This document shows positions 53,245 through 61,648 of a stretch of 64,000 nt of DNA, piece after piece; within the stretch, counting starts at the first letter, position 1, and each line of letters starts with the position of its first letter. A program made the translations under genes and the position numbers. The DNA lies in the NCBI GenBank assembly GCA_963763115.1, contig CAVXNM010000062.1, positions 1 to 64,000 of the forward strand, given 5' to 3'. Source of the stretch: CAVQCA01 sp963763115 (GTDB lineage: Bacteria; Pseudomonadota; Gammaproteobacteria; UBA9214). The notes under the pieces are model-generated. The model made no database searches and was not told the origin of the DNA. It worked only from the letters and a program-made list of their open reading frames with translations.

Positions 53245-54777
53245 TCACTCCCCCGACAGCGGAGTATTCTGCACCAGCACGTGCCACTTGGGACGCCGCC
53301 AGCTGCGGCGGAAGGCATCGAGACCGGCGGGGACGGCCTTCCCCGCCGTCTCCTGGCCGTCGAGGAAGACCACCAGATCGAACTGCTGATGCTCACCGCC
53401 GTAATCCTCGTCGAACTGGCGGGCGAGCAGATTGGCCGGCGTCACCGGCCGGCCGAGCACCTCCACCGACGGCAGTTCCAGCCCCGGTAACCTGGCGTCC
53501 CCTTCATAGGCCTTGGCGACCAGTTCGGTGCAGACCAGGGCCGAGTCGGTGCGAAAGTCGAAATCGAAATCGTACGGACGACCGGCATAATGGAAGGCAC
53601 GCACAATGGCCCGCGCCCGCGCGGTCTTCGGCAGCCGCGGGCGCAGCACCACCAGCGAATCGCCGCCGGCGGCATGCTCGAAGCTGGTGAAGGAGACGCC
53701 TTCGCTGATCGCCTCCACCACCCGAGGCACATGGCCGGCCTCAAGCGGCGCACTGGCGGTTTTCACCGCCTGCGGCGAGCGGGCGCTCAGCAGTGCTTCC
53801 AGATCGCCGCTTTCCTCCCCCGCCGCGCGCACCCAGGCGCGCACCGCTGGATCGTCGAAGAACTCGGCCCGCTGCGCGGGGGTGCCGACGTAGAGCGCGG
53901 CATGGGGCCAGAATCCGGGCAAACCGACATTGGAGAGGAACCATTCGCGGCGCACCAGCAGCACATCCCCGGATTTCAGTTGCGGCTGCAGGGCGGCAAG
54001 CTGCGCATGGCTGATCAGCGAGGTCTGAGGCCGCCAGACCTTGGTGTCGCCCATCCACTCGGAGACGTTCTTCTGCACCGGGAACCAGCTCGCCAGGGCG
54101 GCGTCCTGCAGGATCCGCAGGGCATTCTCCGCGGTAAGCCTCGGACCGGCGCCCTGCCCCGCCTGCCACAAAGCATGGCGGTCGGCCTCCAGACCGGCGG
54201 TGAGAGGCAACCCGGGATCGGCGCCGTAGAGGCCATAGATGACATCGAGGAGGGCAAACTCGGCGCCGCGCAGGACATTCAGAAAGCGGAACTTGAGGCG
54301 CGCATAGGTACGTTCGGGCAGGCCGAGTTCCGGGACCGGTTCGTTCAGCATGGTGTGCATGGCCGGGTTGCGTTCCGCCACGGCGATGAAGTCCAGCGCC
54401 TGGCGGTACTGGGCGAGAAAGGCGGCGTAGGCGATCCGGAAAGCGGCCTGCCGTGCATCTCCATCGGCCGCGCGGTAGGCGGCGAAGGTTTCACCCGACA
54501 GCCGGTCGAGGGCCAGGATGCGGTCCAGAAACCCCTGCCAGTCCTGCCAGAGTGCGAGGCGTCCGTTCCGTCCCGGAAGGCTCACCTTCCCCTCGCCGTC
54601 AGCGGGGAACAGGTCGCGCCGGACATCCAGATAGGCAACGGTGTCGGCCAGCCCCTGGCGGGTGACAGTGATCGCCTGCACCGCTTGCGGGTCGTAGCCG
54701 GCGGACGCGGAAGCTATGTTTCCGAATTGCAGAACAATCACCAGTGCCGTAATTACTTCCCTGAGTCGATTCAGCAT
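53245..54777 (-). CDS. Exported YiiX/YebB-like permuted papain-fold hydrolase
   Basis: A 510-residue protein with a signal peptide (VITALVIVLQFGNIASASAG). A helical region of about 230 residues precedes a permuted NlpC/P60-like domain. The presumed catalytic His is in GFWPHAALYVG, after LKSGDVLLVRREW. The presumed Cys is in DSALVCTELVAKAYEG, after AFHYAGRPYDFDFDF. Family members are thought to act on lipids or amide bonds at the envelope. ATG 54777 is chosen because it directly starts the signal peptide. Confidence 0.75.
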   Translation of the reverse strand: MLNRLREVITALVIVLQFGNIASASAGYDPQAVQAITVTRQGLADTVAYLDVRRDLFPADGEGKVSLPGRNGRLALWQDWQGFLDRILALDRLSGETFAAYRAADGDARQAAFRIAYAAFLAQYRQALDFIAVAERNPAMHTMLNEPVPELGLPERTYARLKFRFLNVLRGAEFALLDVIYGLYGADPGLPLTAGLEADRHALWQAGQGAGPRLTAENALRILQDAALASWFPVQKNVSEWMGDTKVWRPQTSLISHAQLAALQPQLKSGDVLLVRREWFLSNVGLPGFWPHAALYVGTPAQRAEFFDDPAVRAWVRAAGEESGDLEALLSARSPQAVKTASAPLEAGHVPRVVEAISEGVSFTSFEHAAGGDSLVVLRPRLPKTARARAIVRAFHYAGRPYDFDFDFRTDSALVCTELVAKAYEGDARLPGLELPSVEVLGRPVTPANLLARQFDEDYGGEHQQFDLVVFLDGQETAGKAVPAGLDAFRRSWRRPKWHVLVQNTPLSGE

Positions 54778-54892
54778 CGGCCTTAACCTGGCAATCGGGA
54801 CAGATATATATTCATGTTCGCAAACTAAATTCGTCCGCATTTCTTATTCTCACCGTGCCACAGAACTTTCCAGCGCAGGCCTGGACGATTGG

Positions 54893-55162
54893 TTAGAGGT
54901 CGCTTCGATAAACATCTTTACGATGTCCCACCGTTACCACCACGACAATAAGCTCCACATCCTCAATACTATAAACAATGCGGCAAGAACCCTGGCGTAT
55001 TCGATACCTGTCGTTACCGGATAATTTTCTTGAACCTGGTGGATGGGGGTCATCAGCCAGTTGACCAATACGACGAATTATGCGTTGTCGTTCTTCTTTT
55101 TGCGGTATTGCTTCAATTTCCTTGACCGCAGAACGCTTGATTGAAACCTTATATTTTTCCAC
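54893..55162 (-). CDS. RelE/ParE-family toxin
   Basis: An 89-residue toxin of the RelE/ParE superfamily. KYKVSIKRSAVKEIEAIPQKEERQRIIRRI forms the helical start, and the core strands follow with NDRYRIRQGSCRIVYSIEDVELIVVVVTVGHRKDVY. The Arg residues and the C-terminal GHRKDVY match RelE-type mRNA interferases. It overlaps the antitoxin gene upstream by 14 bases. Confidence 0.9.
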   Translation of the reverse strand: MEKYKVSIKRSAVKEIEAIPQKEERQRIIRRIGQLADDPHPPGSRKLSGNDRYRIRQGSCRIVYSIEDVELIVVVVTVGHRKDVYRSDL

Positions 55163-55382
55163 GCCGTTTTAGATCTTTTACGACGTCTTCGTACGGAAGG
55201 TTTGGCTCGTTCACCCTGTCTTCGAAAGCAGCAAGATCCTCAGCATCTTCAGCAAGACTGAGTTGCACTGCCTCGTTGACCAAGTCTGACATGGATCGCT
55301 CGGTCTCTGCTGCCTTGACACGGAGCGCACGGTGTAGCGCAGGATCAAAATATACAGTTGCGCGTTTGGGATTAGTGCTCAT
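55149..55382 (-). CDS. Ribbon-helix-helix antitoxin
   Basis: A 77-residue CopG-like antitoxin. The N-terminal ribbon is KRATVYFDPALHRALRVKAAETERSMSDLVNEAV, and the acidic C-terminal part (LAEDAEDLAAFEDRVNEPNLPYEDVVKDLKRRG) should wrap the toxin. It precedes the toxin gene in the normal order. A tandem palindrome in front of its start suggests autoregulation. Confidence 0.9.
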   Translation of the reverse strand: MSTNPKRATVYFDPALHRALRVKAAETERSMSDLVNEAVQLSLAEDAEDLAAFEDRVNEPNLPYEDVVKDLKRRGKI

Positions 55383-55392
55383 TTGGCAATAT

Positions 55393-55410
55393 ATAGCACT
55401 ATAGCGCTAT
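55393..55410 (-). promoter_or_regulatory. Tandem palindrome, likely antitoxin operator
   Basis: ATAGCACTAT (55393-55402) overlaps the perfect palindrome ATAGCGCTAT (55401-55410), 10 bases upstream of the antitoxin ATG. Ribbon-helix-helix antitoxins bind such repeated short sites. Confidence 0.55.
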
Positions 55411-55491
55411 GACGTCAAGGCGTTAAGTATCAAGCCCCTTGGAGAAGCGACCTGCCTGTTCTTGCGCAACAATCCTGGGGGGTAAACAACT

Positions 55492-56058
55492 GTGAAGCAT
55501 AAAAAGGGCCGGATACATATCGCCACTCGAAAAAATGTATCCAGCCCCTTTTATGAGAAAGTGCTGGTGACCACGCTGCTCTCGCCACGCAAGACCGCCA
55601 AGGCCGATCTGGGAGCGCTGTTCCTGCAACGCTGGCATGTGGAGTTGGACCTGCGAAACATCAAGATCACCCTCGGCATGGAAGCGTTGAGTTGCAAGAG
55701 CCCAGAGATGTGCGAGAAGGAACTGTGGGTCTATCTCCTGGCGTACAACCTGATCCGGCTGCTGATGGCCGAGGCGGCGCGGCAGGCCGGGGTGCTGCCG
55801 CGCCAGTTGAGCTTCAAACATATGCTGCAGATTTGGGTAGCCTGGAGTCAACGGCAGGTTCTCTCAGGCGCCAAAGAAGACACAGCCACCGTGTTCCGGC
55901 TCATTGCTCAAATACGGGTAGGAGAACGACCCGGACGGGTTGAACCGCGGGCGGTCAAGCGCAGGCCCAAGCCTTATCCACTCTTGAACATACCTCGCTG
56001 GAAAGCACGTCAGGAAATCAAAAAACATGGGCATGCCAGAAAGCTTGGGCTTAATTAA
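55492..56058 (+). pseudogene. IS4-family transposase relic (C-terminal part)
   Basis: About 170 residues matching the C-terminal end of an IS4-type DDE transposase. The segment FLQRWHVELDLRNIKITLGMEAL holds the R-E-K pattern of the Y(2)R(3)E(6)K motif, with Phe in place of Tyr. The N-terminal two thirds with the two catalytic Asp are missing. The frame instead starts inside a palindrome at 55499-55554 whose 20-base arms agree at 18 positions. A 13-bp inverted repeat follows the gene (56068-56117). It is not functional. Confidence 0.8.
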
Positions 56059-56067
56059 GTGCCATTC

Positions 56068-56117
56068 GTGTCAGAGCACAGTTCTCATTAATACTATGAA
56101 CACATGTGCTCTGACAC
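56068..56117. repeat. 13-bp inverted repeat after the transposase relic
   Basis: GTGTCAGAGCACA at 56068-56080 is perfectly complementary to 56105-56117, with a 24-base centre. It could be a remnant of a mobile-element end or a terminator without T run. It separates the IS relic from the decayed hicAB genes. Confidence 0.7.
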
Positions 56118-56155
56118 CATTATCTGTGCCCATGATGGTCGGTTTTAGAGTTTTG

Positions 56156-56375
56156 TTATGCAGCGGTAACTTCAATGAGTTCGCTTACTGAAGAGGGTGG
56201 CGGTACGGGTTCACCAGCTTCAATAAGTCCCTCGATATGAAAATCGATGGCAACCTTTATAAGCTCAAGAACCTCTTCCCGCGTTTCACCTGCGGCAATA
56301 CAACCAGGCAAATCCGGCACATGCGCACCATAGCCGGTCTCGCCTTTTTCTATAACACCATATATTTCATAACAT
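56156..56375 (-). pseudogene. hicB: HicB-like antitoxin, start disrupted
   Basis: Read on the minus strand, this encodes YEIYGVIEKGETGYGAHVPD, then LPGCIAAGETREEVLELIKV and FHIEGLIEAGEPVPPPSSVS, to TAA at 56156-56158. That is a typical HicB N-terminal RNase-H-like fold with its GYGAHVPDLPGC motif. The ATG at 56375 is one base out of frame, and a TAG lies upstream in the correct frame. One extra T after the start would explain this. It is probably inactive unless a non-standard start is used. Confidence 0.7.
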
Positions 56376-56386
56376 GCACCTCGCGC

Positions 56387-56573
56387 CTATTTTAGACCAG
56401 CCTGCTTGAGGATGCTCGCCAGGGTCCCAGGTGGTATATCGGTACTTGGCTTTCCAGCTACTTTAACGGTTCCGCTTCTGTCAGCATGCCGGTATTGACG
56501 ATGACTGCCTCGCAGTCCTGGACTGCTCCCACCCATCTTTCTCCAGTATTTTGATCAGCTCCTTGACCTTCAT
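56387..56573 (-). pseudogene. hicA: HicA-like toxin, frameshifted
   Basis: From ATG 56573 the frame reads MKVKELIKILEKDGWEQSRT, then shifts at about 56513. In the next frame it continues RGSHRQYRHADRSGTVKVAG and ends STDIPPGTLASILKQAGLK with TAG at 56387-56389. This is an almost complete HicA, including the GSHRQY motif with the catalytic His. The single extra base makes it a pseudogene, or marks a sequencing error. hicA before hicB is the normal order. It does not appear as a single long frame. Confidence 0.75.
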
Positions 56574-56593
56574 TCTCCAGTCCCAATTGAAGC

Positions 56594-56660
56594 CGCATAA
56601 CGACTAAGCTCTACTGCGAGTGGCGCTTCAGCGCCGCGAGTCAGGTGGAACGCTTTGATA
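56594..56660 (-). repeat. attC-like site upstream of hicA
   Basis: On the minus strand a GC-rich hairpin (GGCGCTGAAGCGCC core, about 56621-56634) leads to GTTATGC at 56594-56600, the form of a 3' integron core site. A matching GCATAAC (plus-strand GTTATGC, 56155-56161) overlaps the stop of hicB. The two would bound a 440-base cassette-sized unit. No integrase gene is in the window. Confidence 0.35.
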
Positions 56661-56711
56661 CTCATTTCCGTACACCTTCCAACAGCGGTAACCACCGATA
56701 CTCCCGCTGTT

Positions 56712-56735
56712 GGATCCCCGCATTAGCGGGGATGG
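56712..56735. repeat. CCCCGC palindrome, single copy
   Basis: ATCCCCGCATTAGCGGGGAT, a short hairpin of the same family as those at 40424 and 45583, just after the stop side of the zinc metallopeptidase gene. Confidence 0.65.
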
Positions 56736-56770
56736 TCGATACGTAGAATCCCTTATGACGATCCGGCTGA

Positions 56771-57625
56771 TCAGCCGGCCGCGAAGGTGTTACAGCTGCC
56801 GATGTCGCCGTGCTCGATGCCGCGCTTGAACCACTCGACGCGTTGTCGGGAGGTTCCGTGGGTGAAATTTTCGGGAACCACGTAGCCGCTGCCCTCTTTC
56901 TGCAGGCGGTCATCGCCGATGGCGCTGGCTGCGTTGAGCGCCTCCTCGATATCGCCTTCTTCCAGCACCTGGCGGCTGCGATCGGCGTGATTGCCCCAGA
57001 GCCCGGCGAAACAGTCCGCCTGCAGTTCCAGCTTGACCGAGAGCGCATTGGCTTCCGCCTTGCCGAGACCACGCTGCGCGGATTGGACACGTTCACTGAT
57101 TCCCAGCAGGTTCTGCACATGATGGCCCACCTCGTGGGCGATGACGTAGGCCTGTGCGAAATCGCCGGGCGCACCGTGCCGTCGCCTGAGTTCATCGAAG
57201 AATGCGAGATCGATGTAGAGTTTCCGGTCGCCGGGACAGTAGAACGGCCCCATAGCGGCGCTGCCCATGCCGCAGGCGGACTGTACAGCGCCGCTGTAGA
57301 GCACCAGGTTCGGTTCCTGGTAGGTTTTCCCCGACTGTCGGAAAATCTCCGTCCAGGTGTCCTCGGTATCGGCCAGCACCACCGACACGAAATCCGCCAT
57401 CTGTTGCTCTTCCGGCGAGGGCTGCCAGTCGCTCTGGCTGACATCGGTGCCCGAACCCGTGCCGGTCTGCATCATCAGGATATCCAGCGGGTTGATGCCG
57501 AGGAAATAGCTGGCGGCCAGCACCAGCACGATGGTGCCGATGCCGCCCTTGAAGACAACGGGCCCGGCGCGTCGACCGCGCCGATCCTCGATGTTGCTAC
57601 TCCGACGTCCGGTCTTCCAGCGCAT
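56771..57625 (-). CDS. ypfJ: YpfJ-family neutral zinc metallopeptidase
   Basis: A 284-residue protein with a basic N-terminal tail, one membrane helix (GGIGTIVLVLAASYFLGI) and a periplasmic peptidase domain. The zinc motif is AHEVGHHVQNLLG with a downstream Glu in ELQADCFAG as the third ligand. ACGMGSAAMGPFYCPGD carries a Cys pair. It lies next to the zinc-uptake genes, though its own regulation by zinc is inference. Confidence 0.92.
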   Translation of the reverse strand: MRWKTGRRSSNIEDRRGRRAGPVVFKGGIGTIVLVLAASYFLGINPLDILMMQTGTGSGTDVSQSDWQPSPEEQQMADFVSVVLADTEDTWTEIFRQSGKTYQEPNLVLYSGAVQSACGMGSAAMGPFYCPGDRKLYIDLAFFDELRRRHGAPGDFAQAYVIAHEVGHHVQNLLGISERVQSAQRGLGKAEANALSVKLELQADCFAGLWGNHADRSRQVLEEGDIEEALNAASAIGDDRLQKEGSGYVVPENFTHGTSRQRVEWFKRGIEHGDIGSCNTFAAG

Positions 57626-57708
57626 GGTGAGTTCCTTTTCGGGACGGAAAAACGGAATCCGGGATCATGTCGCACCCGCCAGGCGCACGAGGTTACGCCG
57701 CCCGTCGA

Positions 57709-57933
57709 TTATACCTTCTTGCGGGATAATCCGGACAGCAGTTTGAGCGCCAGCAGCAGCAGCGGTGTGCCGTGCAGAAACAGGTCGAAGATATCGATCG
57801 GTTTGACCAGTGTTCCCGAGGCGAGCATCTTCAGCTTCTCCCACAGGTGCGGTTCCGGGACGAACGGCGCCAGCGCCATCAACACGGCCAGCGGCAGCAG
57901 CAGGGAAAGCGGAATTCTGTCGAGCCATTTCAT
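57709..57933 (-). CDS. Small two-helix membrane protein in the zinc block
   Basis: A 74-residue protein with two hydrophobic helices (IPLSLLLPLAVLMALAPFVP and FLHGTPLLLLALKLLSGL). It overlaps the end of the ZnuB-like gene by four bases, so it is the third gene of that operon. It is often seen beside metal permeases, but the function is unknown. Confidence 0.75.
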   Translation of the reverse strand: MKWLDRIPLSLLLPLAVLMALAPFVPEPHLWEKLKMLASGTLVKPIDIFDLFLHGTPLLLLALKLLSGLSRKKV

Positions 57934-58736
57934 GATTCAATCCCCTGTTCGTTATGCGAAGGATGTACTGCCGCGGGTGTTGCCGTGAAACGCGCGATCA
58001 GCAGCGAACCCGTGACGCCGAACAACGCCAGTACCCAGACGATGACCGCGCCGGCGGGCAGGTCGAGCAGCGCCGACACGATCAGTCCCACGGCATAGCT
58101 CGCAATCCCCAGCAGATAGGCCGCGAACAGGGCATATTTTCCGGAGCGGCGCACCGCCAGGGCCGGGATGATCAGGCTGGCGAACACCAGGTAGACCCCG
58201 ACCAGCTGCACGGACGCCGTGATCGCCAGCGCGAACAGGATATAGAAAAGCACCGATCGATGCGAAGCTCCGAAGCCGAACCACACGGACAGGATCAGCG
58301 CATAGAGTATTGCGACCGGCACCAGCTGGTCCCGGTCTACCCACAGGACCTGCCCCACCAGCAGATCCTTGAGGTGCTCGCCGCCATGCGGATTGTTGGC
58401 CAGGATGAGGATGGCGGCGCTCGCCGCCAGGATAAAGGATGTACCGATCACCGCTTCCAGTATCTCGGGCCAGCGCCGTTCACACTGATACAGGGCCAGC
58501 GCGCCGAGCAGCGCCGCGGAAAACGCCGTCAGTTGCATCGTCAGTGCGTTTTCCTCCCACGACATGGCATGCGCCACCAGCACGCCAAGTCCGGCAATCT
58601 GCGCAATCGCCAGATCGATGAAGATGATGCCCCGGCGCAGAACCTGCTGCCCCAGGGGCACATGGGTTGCCAGCACCAGCAGGCCGGCGAGAAAGGCGGG
58701 GCCGAGTATGGTCAGGGCCAGGCCATCCGTGTTCAT
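57930..58736 (-). CDS. znuB: ZnuB-like metal ABC transporter permease
   Basis: A 268-residue inner-membrane permease of the Zn/Mn ABC-3 family. It has about eight helices; family-typical segments are RRGIIFIDLAIAQIAGLGVLVAH (near the start) and QLVGVYLVFASLIIPALAV. ATG 58736 overlaps the znuA stop (ATGA). The usual ATP-binding partner ZnuC is missing from this block and must be elsewhere if the system works. Confidence 0.88.
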   Translation of the reverse strand: MNTDGLALTILGPAFLAGLLVLATHVPLGQQVLRRGIIFIDLAIAQIAGLGVLVAHAMSWEENALTMQLTAFSAALLGALALYQCERRWPEILEAVIGTSFILAASAAILILANNPHGGEHLKDLLVGQVLWVDRDQLVPVAILYALILSVWFGFGASHRSVLFYILFALAITASVQLVGVYLVFASLIIPALAVRRSGKYALFAAYLLGIASYAVGLIVSALLDLPAGAVIVWVLALFGVTGSLLIARFTATPAAVHPSHNEQGIES

Positions 58737-59638
58737 GGCTGCGCGCCCTTCAACAACGCGATGCTCGAATCGAACAGGCCGAACAGGTCCGTGGCCTGCG
58801 CGTTGCCCCCGACCGTGAACGGCATTTCGATCATCACCATACCGGGAACCTGCTTGCTCAGCCATTCGGAGGGGCGCGGATCCTGGTACGGGGCCCGAAT
58901 CACCGCTTTGGCGGGAGTCACCTTCAAGGTCTCGAGCAGCTCGGCCAGGTGACTGCTGCTGGGGGGAACACCGGGCTTGGGTTCGAGTGTTCCGATTTCC
59001 TTCAGACCCAGCCACTGGTTGAGATACGCCCAGCTCTTGTGGTGCACCACAATCGGCATCCCCTTCAGGGACTTCGCCTCGGCATCCCAGCGCTCTAGGG
59101 CGCTCTGCCAGCGCTGGCTGAAATCCTCCAGGCGCTTGCGGTAATCCCCGGCATTCGCGGGATCGACTTTGGCCAGGCGCTCGCTGAGCGCCGGCGCGAT
59201 GCGGGCGATATTACGGGGGTCGAGCTGAATATGCGGATTGCCCTTGGGGTGGACATCTCCCTCGGCCCGGTCCAGACGCTGCGGCACCTCCAGCATCGGC
59301 ACGAAATTCGCCGCCTCGAAGTAACCATCGGTCCCCGGCTTGACCCGGGGATTCCCCCCGCGCGCCATCAGCACGGGGAGCCAGCCGATTTCCAGTTCGG
59401 CCCCCGTGCAGACCACCAGATCGGCGCGCCGCATCCGGGCGATCAGGCTGGGTCGCGCCTGGATATAGTGTGGATCCTGTTGCGCCGTGGTGGCGGAAAA
59501 GACCTCGGCGTGATCGCCGGCCAGTTCCGTCACCAGCGCACCCCACTCGGGTTCGCAGCTGAATACTTGCATGGCAGCCGCCGCGTTGAGCGGCAGCAGG
59601 AGCAGTCCGAATAAAACTGAAAGCAGATACCGTGTCAT
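58733..59638 (-). CDS. znuA: ZnuA-like zinc-binding periplasmic protein
   Basis: A 301-residue cluster A-I binding protein with a signal peptide (LLSVLFGLLLLPLNAAAA). Candidate Zn ligands are the His in QQDPHYIQARPS, in GNPHIQLDP, and in VVHHKSWAYL, with an Asp/Glu near the C-terminus. There is no long His-rich loop. It is the first gene of znuA-znuB-small membrane protein and lies 15 bases after the porin gene stop, in the same direction. Confidence 0.88.
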   Translation of the reverse strand: MTRYLLSVLFGLLLLPLNAAAAMQVFSCEPEWGALVTELAGDHAEVFSATTAQQDPHYIQARPSLIARMRRADLVVCTGAELEIGWLPVLMARGGNPRVKPGTDGYFEAANFVPMLEVPQRLDRAEGDVHPKGNPHIQLDPRNIARIAPALSERLAKVDPANAGDYRKRLEDFSQRWQSALERWDAEAKSLKGMPIVVHHKSWAYLNQWLGLKEIGTLEPKPGVPPSSSHLAELLETLKVTPAKAVIRAPYQDPRPSEWLSKQVPGMVMIEMPFTVGGNAQATDLFGLFDSSIALLKGAQP

Positions 59639-59653
59639 GGTTTGATCCTCAAA

Positions 59654-61087
59654 TTAGAATTCGTGGGCGCCGTGGGTGCCCAGGCTCATGATGTATTGCA
59701 GCGACCACTCGTTGTCGATCCGGTTGATGAGGGATTCGTCGCGGTCATATTGCAGCCGCAGGCGACTGAACTCGCTCGGCGACCAGTCCAGCATCGCCGT
59801 ATAGCGCTGCGGGTGATGCCCGTTGTTGTCGAGGCCGGAGGCATCGATCACGGCCCGGTTATCAGGGAAGCCCCCGAGGCTGGTCACCTTGAGGTTGTTG
59901 TCCGCGCTCAGGCGGTCATAACGCAGCCCGGCGCGCCAGTGCGCCATGAACTGGTAGACACCCTGCGCGTACCAGCCCCACTGGTTACCGTTGTAATCCA
60001 TCATTCCGGAGTTGCCGTCGTTGTTTACCGCGACATCGCCCGATTCGTCGCGGTAGAAATATTCGCTCTGGAACTTGAAATTGCGCTGCGTGGCGTTGCC
60101 GTTCGGCGCCCACTTCCAGACGAAATCCCCGATCAGCAGATTGGAGTCACCGTTGAAGGTGTCGCTGGCGCCCCCGGGCACATCGGTCTGGCGATCGTGG
60201 GCGTTCACCCGCAGCCAGGACACGCCGGTCAGCCAGGCGTTGCTCGCGCCCACATCGCCACCGAGTTTCACGAACAGGCTCTGCACATCACCGAACACCC
60301 GGTTGGATCTACCGGCGGGGAAATTATTGCCGGCAAAGGTCTCACCGCCGATCATGAGATAGGTGTCGGTCGGCGCCACCCAGGCGAGGCGCACGCCGTC
60401 GTCGCCGTACTGCTTGTTGAGAAAGGCCGAGTAGACCAGCGGTGCGTCATGGAAATCCCAGGTATGGGAGTGAAACCGGTTGAGATAGCCGACGTCGGAA
60501 TAAAACCGCCCGAAGCGACCGTCCAGCCCGGCGGGCAGCATCGTGGGGTCGACAAAGGCCTCTTCGATGCTGATCTCGGTCCCGCCGTTGCTCTGATCCG
60601 ACAGGCTGAGGGTCGTCTGGCCATAAAACAAGGGGTCCACATTGGCCGAGGCCGTGACTTCGGTTTCGTCCAGAGTGAGTCCCTGGTTGGCGAGTCCACC
60701 CTCCTCACCCAGCTGGAAACCCGGCAGGGCATAGTTGTCGGGGTTCTCGGAGTAGCTGTTCACCGAGCCCTGCAGGACCACGGACAGCGCCGGGTTGAAC
60801 GCGTTGCCGGCGGCTGGCGTACCTGCCGCCGCGGGCTCCGCATACGTCGCTGCGGCGGCGACCGGCGGAGTGGTTTTCACCTCGGAGAGTTCGCTCTGGT
60901 TCTGCCGCGCCAGGGCCTCGGCCTGCTCCAGCCGGGCTTCGAGTTGCTTCAGCCGCGCCTCGTACTGCTGCTGCAAGGTTTCCATTTGCCGGCGAATATC
61001 CGCCAGCTCGTCCCCTGACGCTGCGTGGACGCAGACGGGTAACGACAACGCCAATACCGTGATACAAGCTTTTACGCCTGAATTCAT
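59654..61087 (-). CDS. Coiled-coil outer-membrane porin-like protein
   Basis: A 477-residue protein with a signal peptide (ACITVLALSLPVCVHA). A coiled-coil with repeated Leu/Glu/Arg follows at about residues 26-68 (ADIRRQMETLQQQYEARLKQ). The C-terminal beta-barrel has alternating aromatic strands (RNFKFQSEYFYRDESGDV; WGWYAQGVYQFMAHWRAGLRY) and ends in Phe, the usual last residue of outer-membrane barrels. Position before znuAB suggests it passes zinc or a zinc complex. GGAGG precedes ATG 61087. Confidence 0.82.
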   Translation of the reverse strand: MNSGVKACITVLALSLPVCVHAASGDELADIRRQMETLQQQYEARLKQLEARLEQAEALARQNQSELSEVKTTPPVAAAATYAEPAAAGTPAAGNAFNPALSVVLQGSVNSYSENPDNYALPGFQLGEEGGLANQGLTLDETEVTASANVDPLFYGQTTLSLSDQSNGGTEISIEEAFVDPTMLPAGLDGRFGRFYSDVGYLNRFHSHTWDFHDAPLVYSAFLNKQYGDDGVRLAWVAPTDTYLMIGGETFAGNNFPAGRSNRVFGDVQSLFVKLGGDVGASNAWLTGVSWLRVNAHDRQTDVPGGASDTFNGDSNLLIGDFVWKWAPNGNATQRNFKFQSEYFYRDESGDVAVNNDGNSGMMDYNGNQWGWYAQGVYQFMAHWRAGLRYDRLSADNNLKVTSLGGFPDNRAVIDASGLDNNGHHPQRYTAMLDWSPSEFSRLRLQYDRDESLINRIDNEWSLQYIMSLGTHGAHEF

Positions 61088-61158
61088 GATGCACCTCCAT
61101 GCACTGCACGCATGCCATAAACCACGGCATGCGGTGTGGTATGAACTAACGGGAGAAA

Positions 61159-61473
61159 TTACGCGTGCAGTGCGGGTACGGGCGGGGAGCGTGCGACCAG
61201 CCGCACCGGGGTGCGGGAAACAGGGAGGCTCGCCGGCAGGACGCCGGGAGATTCGAAGGTGGCCTGAACAATCGGGGGCAGGAAACCGGTGGCGAGCGCG
61301 TGATCGAGACCCTGGGACGCCAGACAAATCGTGCACTGCTTGCCGTCGGCATGGTGCTCGATATCCAGCTGATGCAGCACCAGGCTGAACTGGCAGATGA
61401 CCAGCGCAACGATGAACAGCAGCCTGCAGAGCCTGTCAGGCGTATATCTGTAAGCTGAGAGTCGGTTGATCAC
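61159..61473 (-). CDS. Small membrane protein with His and Cys motifs, zinc block
   Basis: About 104 residues. One membrane helix (LCRLLFIVALVICQFSLVLHQ) is followed by DIEHHADGKQCTICLASQGLDHA, a dense set of His, Asp and a CxxC that could bind zinc. It resembles DUF2946-like proteins seen near metal transport genes. The frame is open to 61563; the GTG at 61473 is one plausible start, but there is no strong ribosome site. It lies upstream of the porin and in the same direction. Confidence 0.6.
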   Translation of the reverse strand: MINRLSAYRYTPDRLCRLLFIVALVICQFSLVLHQLDIEHHADGKQCTICLASQGLDHALATGFLPPIVQATFESPGVLPASLPVSRTPVRLVARSPPVPALHA

Positions 61474-61648
61474 GACCGGAGAGGATACCCATAGTCCTGC
61501 GTCAACGGCAACAGGTTTCCAGTGGCAGGTTACGGCACCACGCCGTGCCTGATCGCTCTGCATCGATGTGGTTGCCGCCTGTGAACGTGACCTCGGGACC
61601 GGGCGTACTCAACCGGCGGCGGGAAACGCAGGTATTGCTGCGGCCTGC

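Noticed and set aside
59642..61018. 458-residue plus-strand open frame
   Set aside because: Antisense to the porin gene; its composition mirrors the porin codons and it has no signal peptide or known motif.
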